A stretch of DNA of 64,000 nucleotides from Papilionanthe hookeriana x Papilionanthe teres (lineage: Eukaryota > Streptophyta > Magnoliopsida > Asparagales > Orchidaceae), in assembly GCA_022702705.1 (NCBI GenBank), contig CM040433.1, positions 19,228,682 through 19,292,681 on the forward strand. The letters are read 5' to 3'. This document shows, piece after piece, positions 56,793 to 64,000 of the stretch; the stretch's first letter is position 1; the number at the start of each line of letters is the position of its first letter. The notes below the pieces were generated by a model, which did not search any database, was not told the origin of the DNA, and was given only the letters and a program-made list of their open reading frames with translations. The position numbers were made by a program, and so were the translations under genes.

Positions 56793-58084
56793 CTTATTTT
56801 TTGGATGGTTCATTCAGCATCTTAATGTCTAAAGTCATTTTTGACCTTCTAACAACCATACTCAAGTTCTTCATCCTAATTTTGTTTGGTTTAAAAGATC
56901 ATAATTTTATCTTATTTAAAAGATCTATGCTGAGTTTTCTTTAATGGTTTGTTTGGTTATCAGCCGAAAACTAAAAATGGGGTTTTACACACATATCATT
57001 GACATCTTATGTATTTTTTTTATATCTAACTACTACATTTTTATATTTATTTATATATCATCACAGTTCTAAATCATATGAAAGAGACATCACTAACATT
57101 TACTTATTTAAATTGAATACACATTTTCATGCAGATTTTTTTCTTTGATTTAGCTACTAGGGTGTTGTTATATAAGCAAATATAAATATTTATGTGTTAG
57201 ATATGTAAATACATAAGAATTCTATGGTTTATATGTAAATCCTCCTACTACATATTGTTTATATACTCTCTATTGGAGACATTTTGTTGTAATGCTTTAT
57301 ATTCTTCTTTCTATTGCAATATCCAAGAGGACGTTGCTCACTTTTTCCATAAATCTGGTTATTTTTCTAAAGCCTTGTCTACTGTCCTATTTAAGAAATT
57401 TTTTCTATTGTGATCTATGGATCTATGGCGTTCATCATTTCTTGATATTAAAGCAAACTCTTTTATTGGTGATGAACTATGGTGAAAGAAATATGGCATT
57501 TGGATTGGTTTGGATGGAATTGGAGCTAGGATTTGATAGGCTTAAGGGGTTGGCAAAGATGGAGTCATGAGTAGGGATTTATTTGTTGGTTCTGTAGGGT
57601 TGGCCGACAGGTGATCAAAAGGAGGGATTTATCGATAGCTTTTGTGTGTTGATTTAGGTTCAAGTACGATTTAGGTTAGGTGAGGCCGAGAGGAGTAAGG
57701 GATTTGACAGGTTTAAGAAGTTATGCAGGAGATGGGTCAAAGGCCTTGAAAGAGAGCTCAAGTCTGGTTTTTGGATTAAGTGTTAAAATTAGGGTTTTGT
57801 AAGCGAGGGAAAGGATTAACAGTTTTTGGCGGCTATGTTGATGTTATGGACGTTCTTACAGTTGAGAGAGGGTTTTTAGATGGTAGTTAGATCTTGTGTT
57901 AAAGCACAACTAAAATATAAGTGCAAGAAAAATAACCTGAACTCACCAAGATCTACATTAGGCACCAAGATTCTTTAAGTTAATTGATTTTTGCCACTAA
58001 AATTCTTCATTACTTTTCAACGACAAACTTTATTTTATTGACCTTTAATGATTCAGATGGATTCATATCTTATTACAGAATGGA

Positions 58085-58745
58085 GCAATAAAAAGTTATT
58101 CTAAAGATGCGGTAGAGTTGATACAGCATGATTACTTATGATCACGATGTGAATAAGAGCATGATATCATGATTGCATACATTTATAATCACCATTCCAC
58201 ATCTACGTCAACCTACTATCAAGGATTGCCAATTTTGTTTATAGACAATCAAGCAATTGCTCAAATTAAAGATCATTTAACTGTCCTTTTATGGCCGACT
58301 CCTCAACTTGTAATGGAAAAAAAAATTATGGAATGCCAAAATTGCTTTCACTCTAAAAGTCATTTAGTGGGTCACTCCCAAAAGAAGTGAATTATTTTCA
58401 GGATAGTTGCGCATGAATCCATTGAATCCACCATTCCTTATGTTTTATAATTCATGCTTATAAGGAGAGTGAATCATTAGCGACCATCATTAGTGATGCA
58501 TGCTAACCTCAATTCAACTTGAAAGCACTCTGTTTCATGCAAGAAGGAAGGTCGAATGAACTTTAAATTTGAGCAGTTCTGTAATTGTCTAAATGAACTA
58601 GGCAATCTTTGATGGGATGAGTTTGACATGTGGAATGGTGATTATGATTATATGCAATCATGATACCTTACTCTTCATATCCTGATCATGTAACAATATT
58701 GCATCAACTCTAACTGAGCGTTCGAATAATTTTCTCACATTTTGT
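58085..58745. repeat. Fold-back repeat (long imperfect inverted repeat)
   Basis: The sequence from about 58090 (GTAGAGTTGAT, ATCATGATTGCATA, AATCACCATTCCACAT, GATTGCC, GCTCAAATTAAAG) reappears in reverse complement from 58740 back to 58550, and weaker matches (GCTTTCA near 58347 and 58528) continue towards a centre near 58415. The short frame 58169-58390 is incidental. Could be a stem-type MITE. Confidence 0.7.
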
Positions 58746-59332
58746 CTTGAGTGAAAAAAATAGATGTTTTGTAGTTAAGACATTTACTAAAACCTAATGA
58801 TTTTTTTTTTACTAAAACCTAAGGATAACAAATAAAAAAAAATATATATCATTAAAAATGTTTAAATCACTCCTAATGAAAGCAGAAAATTGTTTTAATA
58901 ATGAATACTAAAAAGAATAATAATTGAATGTTTAGATGTGGTTGGGTACTATAATACATCCCAGTGGGAGGAAAATATTATGCAATTAGGCTTGCATAAT
59001 ACAAGTCTTTAATTTATGTACAAATATAATAGTAGACAACACACTTATAAAGCTAAAGCATAAGCCGTATAATTTAGAACATCTAACAGATTACCGTGAT
59101 GGACACATTGCTAAAGCAAGGTGAGGAGCTCAATAAACTCGAGGATTTTGATGGCCCCATCACAAGATTAAGATTGAGAGCTCAAAATGTAATCAATATC
59201 AAGATCCAAGCTCTAGATGGAATCAAGGGCTAAGTTATCATCACTAGTGATGCATGAGTAAGAGTGCTTTGATTTGAAATTTGAATAAGAATAAAACTTA
59301 CCAGAATTTCACTATAGTGGGGTTTGGGGAAT

Positions 59333-61840
59333 ACAACAACAACAACAACAACAAAGCCTTAATCCCACTAAGTGGGGTCGGCTACATGAATCCTTTTTCT
59401 CCATTGCGTCCTATTAAGTGTCAAATTTTCGTTTAATTCTAATAAATTAAGATCATTATTTATGCAATAAGCCCAAGTTTTCTTAGGTCGCTCTCGCCTT
59501 TCTTAACATAAGTTGTATTTAAAACATCTACTCTCCTAATCGGATCATCGAGTGGTCGACGTTTAATGTGACCAAACCATCTAAGGCGACTCTCTCTAAT
59601 TTTATCCGTCACTCGGTGCAACTCCAACCCTTTTACTGGATATATTCATTTCGCATTTTGTCTCTAAGTGTAAAGCCACTCATCCACCTAATCATTCTCA
59701 TCTCGGCAACACTTAACTTAACATTATGCTTCTCTTTTAAAGGCCAACATTCAAGCACCATAGAGCATTGAAGGTCTCACCACCATCTTATAAAATTTTC
59801 CTTTCGATCTAAGCGGAACTTTTCTATCACACAATAGGCCGGACGCATTCCTCCACTTCAACCAACCAACCTCGAATTCTACTATTAACATCCCCATCTA
59901 TATCACCATCGCTTTGAACAATGGACCCGAGATATCTAAATCGTTCACACCTTTTAATAATTTGATCACCCAAAGTTACACTCATCGTCACTAGACCTAC
60001 TATTACTAAAATTACATTCCATGTATTCGGCTTTAGTTCTACTCAAACGAAGACCTTTAGACTCCAATGTAGACCTCCATAATTCAAGTTTTTCCCGGAC
60101 TTTTTCTCTCGTCTTATCCACAAGGAGGATATCGTCAGCAAAAAGCATACACCAAGGTACATCCTCTTGTAAATGCCCGAGTAAGACCATCCATAAATAA
60201 AGCAAAAAGATATGGGCTTAAAGCCGATCCTTGATGTAAACCAACGAAATAGTAAAATACTTGGTCAATCCTCCTTCGGCTCGAACACATGTAATGACTC
60301 TAGTATACATATCTTTAATGACTTGAATATAAGTCATATCAACACCTTTCTTCTCAAGGACTCTCCAAAGAACATCTCTAGGAACCTTATCGTAAGCTTT
60401 TTCTAAATCAATAAAAATCAAATGTAGATCCTCCTTATTATCTCCGTACTTCTCCATCAAACCTCTCAATAAATGTATAGCTTCCATGGTAGACTCGCCC
60501 GGCATAAATCCAAATTGATTATGAGAAATCTTCGTAATACGTCTTAACCTATGTTCAATTACCCTCTCCCATAATTTTAAAGTATGACACAACAATTTAA
60601 TTCCTCTATAATTTGCACACTCTTGTGCATCTCCTTTATTCTTAAAAATGGGGACCAAAATGCTCTTTCTCCACTCCTCAGGCATCCTTCTAGTTTTTAA
60701 AATAATATTAAAAAGTTTAGTAAGCCAGGAAACTCCCAAATCACCTAAACAATTCCACACTTCAATTGGGATATCATCAGGTCCTACAGACTTTCCCCCT
60801 TTGGTTTTCTTCAAAGCCTCATCAACTTCTTTTTTACTAATGCGACGGTAAAAATGAAAAGTTTTATTATTATTAACGATATTAAGATCACTAAGGTCAA
60901 TCGTACTTTCAGCATCATCATTAAAAAGTTTATCAAAATAACTCACCCACCTATGTTGAATATCTTTTTCTAAGAAAAGACTTTTCGATTTTCATCTTTA
61001 ATACATTTTACTTGAGCTTAAATCTTTACTTTTCTTTTCTCTTTGTTTCGCTAGTTTATACATATATTTTTCACCTTCCTTAAGTATCTAACATGTAATA
61101 AAGATCACTAAAAGAAAATTTTTAGCATCACGGATTATTCTTTTACACTCTCATGCAGTCGTTTTATAATTTTCCCAATTCTCTACGCTTTTACATTTAA
61201 ACCAATTTTTATAACATAACTTCTTATATTTTATCTTTTCTGCACATTATTATTCCACCACCAACTCTTTTTTATTTATAGAAACTTTTTCTTTCGATTC
61301 TCCAAGACATCTTTAGCCACTTGTTTAATAAGTATTAGTTAATTTTTCCCACATAATATTCGCGTCTTCATGAACATCTCAAATATTTAAATCTTGAATT
61401 TTACTCATAAAAATAATTTTATTTGTGTCTTTTAAGTGCTCCTCATCTTATTCTACGATGTTGAATCCTAAGTATTCTTTATTTTACAACTCTTCATCTT
61501 AAAATCTGAACTAATAAACGATGTCAGGTACTTAATCGCTCACTTGAATAACCTTACAATCCTTACAATCTCGACGATCTCTTCTTCTCATGAGAAAATA
61601 ATCAATTTGTGTTTTATTAGCATCCATTCTTATAAGTAATAAGACGCTCATCTCTTTTCTTGAATAAAGATATTAGAATAATCATATCGTACGCTAAAGA
61701 AAATCTAAAATTGCTCTATCTTCTTCATTAATCGCTCCATAACCGTAGCCTACCTATGAATATTTCTGAAATCTTCAACCACTCTACCGACATGCCCATT
61801 TAAATCTCCTCCAATAAAAATTTTTTCTTCAAGGGGTATC
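59333..61840 (-). mobile_element. RTE-like LINE, antisense copy in PSY intron 5
   Basis: The longest LINE copy here. In sense it starts within the endonuclease (FIGGDLNGHVGRVVEDF near 61800, an APE-type GDxN block), passes a badly decayed endonuclease-RT connector, then RT. FADDILLVD (about 60125-60151) is the catalytic motif and is intact. C-terminal tail region matches 10112-10421. The 3' end is a TTG repeat (AAC on the + strand, 59333-59355). 5'-truncated, so it lacks the promoter. Confidence 0.88.
60218..60946 (-). pseudogene. LINE reverse transcriptase fragment (242 codons open)
   Basis: Contains KGGKSVGPDDIPIEVWNCLG, EWRKSILVPIFKNKGD, CANYRGIKLLCHTLKLWER, NQFGFMPGESTMEAI and IFIDLEKAYDKVPRDVLW, RT blocks 0 to 3 of RTE-like LINEs. 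A frameshift at about 60220 separates it from the FADD motif in the frame 59966-60205. It would have copied LINE RNA at the target nick. Confidence 0.88.
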
Positions 61841-63422
61841 AAGTGTATTAAAAGGCAAACTAAGAGTTACTACAGCTATCTAACACTTGCTTGAAGGTGT
61901 GGAACTAAAGTTGAGCTCCAATTTACACTGAATTGAGTTAACAAACCAAAATAAATACCAATGACCTTTTTTTTCTTGATCGATTCATAGATGGTGTGGC
62001 CATGTAATTAAAATGCACCATTAAATAAAGTGGATTCTATAGATAAATTTTAATATATTCTATGTGAAGCTTCATCAAGAATTCATCAAGCAGTCCTCAC
62101 TCAAGATGCTTTGTATATCAATGCCTTCTCAATGGTGGAAGATGGTTCAACCATGGTTTAGTCTTATGATGGATTGCTTCGATCAAGCGCACGAGTATTT
62201 TATACTCCATATTTATGCATGGGACCCCTAATCATTTAGAAATTTAAAACAAATACATTGAACTTGTGAAGTTCATAATTTAAACTTCTAGATTTTAAAC
62301 TGACTTGAGTTTCTTTATTTTCTTAAAATTATTTTTTCATCATTTTGTAAAACAGAAATTATTTATTATGAAATTTATAAGTAAACATAAGGCTTAACAA
62401 GGTTTAAAATTGTGAAATCAGAAATTGAGGTATTTTGCCTATGCGAGGCAAAGTGTAAGTCTCAGGTAGATCGATGTGTAAGCCTCAAACAGAAGAACTA
62501 AAAATTCATAAAATTAAAATTAACTATAAGAAGAGCTCTAAAGAAATAATCTATACAAAATAATCATAAAAAAATCTTGTAAGCACATTTTTAAAATAAT
62601 AATCTAGAATAAACGCGCCCTTCATGCGCTTCGATTTGAGTCCCGTTTGAGGTGCACGTCTTATATCTTTTTTTAAGTGCTGACTTAATAAGATAGATCA
62701 GAATGTTAAAATAGTACAAATTAATTTATGTTTATAGCCTTTCTTTAATTTAATGTAATGACAACTTATTTTAAGCTATTGAAATTAACTTATATCAATT
62801 GAACATAATATATTTTAAGCAAATAATATATATGAAATATTACATGTGTTCTATAAAATTATATATATTTTTTAAAAATATATCACTATTTGAGATTGAA
62901 ATATATCAAGCCTCATTTTAAACCACTGAAACATTATAAATAAATTCAATGATTTTTTTTTAGATATCAAAGATTGTTTAATTAAGATGCATATAATACT
63001 TTGAAAGCGAACTTTAATTTGAAAATCCCTTGGTTTTATTATAATTTATATGCATATGCTTGAAAATGTCTTTTTGACATTTCATGTGTGTTAAATACAA
63101 TTGATGTATTTTGAATGAAATTAAATATATCAATTTTATTTAAAAAACTAAGAAATCATCAAAATCAGCAAGTTAAATCGTTGATTTGGATTCCAAATAA
63201 TGAGGTTTGCTAGACATTTCAATTAGTTTGGATTATAGACTTTGATCATGGTCCAACCAATGGGTTTTGTCATTGGACACATCTTATAGTTATACTAGGT
63301 TGGAATAGTGTGTTTGATACTAATCAAACCATAGCCGGATCTTGGCTTATTCAAATAATGATGAGACTTACTACATCAAGATTGATAAGGTAAATTCAGT
63401 GGATGTCTTTCATTAAATGGGA

Positions 63423-63575
63423 TGTATTTGGTACCTTCCTCGAGTGATCCAAGGCAATGTCTAGGTCGGTTTGATGCATTTGATTCATAATGAATAGGTG
63501 TATTTGTTACCTTTCTCGAGTGATCCAAGGTAATATCTAGGTCGGTTTGATGCATTTGATGCATAAATGAATATA
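63423..63575. repeat. 76-bp tandem duplication
   Basis: CTCGAGTGATCCAAGG and TCTAGGTCGGTTTGATGCAT occur twice, 76 bases apart (CGAG at 63441 and 63517), with few differences. Confidence 0.88.
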
Positions 63576-64000
63576 TCTAATTAAAAATATATAGATATGT
63601 TGGATAAAAAATCATGCTAATACCACACTTTCAAGGACTTGCTTAGTAGAGTTATAATTAGTGTAGTAATCCAAATGATCATGATAAATATGCTACAAGT
63701 TAGCCAAGGTTTGCACTTGGTGTGTAAAGGGACTGTATCTAATTGTGGGAGCTTTCTATTAAAGATTGCTCCATCTAGTAGGGGACTTGACTATATCATC
63801 CAAATGAATATAAGAAGAGTGTTTGCTAGCCACAAAGAATGATACACTATTGAGATTGTAAAATGTCAATCACAATGAAAGTAGGGATAAAAATATGTTA
63901 GGAGATAAATTTAAAAAAAAAATATTAAGTGCAAGATTCCCATTTAGCATCTTGCTTTTTATATTTGTAAATTCGGGGGACTGATGTAAGATTAAATATA
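63576..64000. other. Intron or flanking DNA without recognised feature
   Basis: A/T-rich; the open frame 63639-63842 has no recognisable domain and is judged chance. Confidence 0.4.

Larger units (their letters stand above)
53784..64000 (+). other. PSY: PSY intron 5, at least 10.2 kb, continues past window
   Basis: Reading downstream in all frames I found no sequence encoding the last PSY exon (expected to begin VWASLL and to contain a RQILDEIE-like string). The intron contains an AT-cored palindrome, a copia LTR remnant with a LINE, a fold-back repeat, a second LINE, and a tandem duplication. 53784-54177, 56793-58084, 58746-59332 and 61845-63420 are plain A/T-rich DNA. Confidence 0.75.

Overview
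This is nuclear DNA of a seed plant, probably an angiosperm; the species cannot be fixed from the window. Reasons: one intron-containing host gene for chloroplast phytoene synthase (PSY), and, in the rest, nested and decayed plant retrotransposons (Tat/Ogre-like Ty3-gypsy, Ty1-copia, RTE-like LINE, a CACTA end) in A/T-rich DNA. No bacterial or organellar genes, rRNA, tRNA or CRISPR were seen.

Left part (1-41097): remains of one very large Tat-lineage Ty3-gypsy element, here called G, read on the + strand. The inner part of its 5' LTR is at 8666-9643, a broken leader/gag/protease/RT runs to 18634, RNase H, a second (archaeal-type) RNase H and integrase run from 34729 to about 36950, and the 3' LTR ends at 41097. 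G carries several later insertions. Its 5' LTR is interrupted by a related LTR (A2), itself split by another in opposite orientation (A1, 1-7150). Its leader carries a 310-bp LINE fragment flanked by an 18-bp target duplication and a probable 1.8-kb solo LTR. Its RNase H reading frame is cut twice, 49 bp apart, by two giant solo LTRs: B (7,410 bp, duplication GTCCC) and C (8,626 bp, duplication GAGTC). The short gypsy slice between them reads in frame and proves both boundaries.

These giant LTRs are the main discovery candidate. They are longer than the LTRs I know of, have TG...CA-type ends (B's TG mutated to TA), contain no coding or priming sites, and share a fixed internal order. A 9-bp-stem hairpin recurs at the same place in all six LTR copies. 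LTR C also holds about 4 kb of four successive tandem arrays (periods near 105, 88, 74 and 79 bp) whose monomers are built from perfect short hairpins, several with a TT(T/A)GGG-like loop.

Middle part (41098-45443): A/T-rich intergenic DNA with a CACTA terminus near 41957, a possible small DNA transposon (43698-44909), and the PSY upstream region with a perfect G-box.

Right part (45444-64000): PSY exons 1-5 on the + strand (369 codons). Intron 3 has GC-AG ends; intron 4 holds a complete but dead antisense copia element with LTRs, primer site, polypurine tract and 5-bp target duplication; intron 5 runs past the window end (over 10.2 kb) and contains two LINE copies in opposite orientation, a copia LTR remnant, a near-perfect AT-cored palindrome and a fold-back repeat of about 660 bp. 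The last PSY exon is not in the window.
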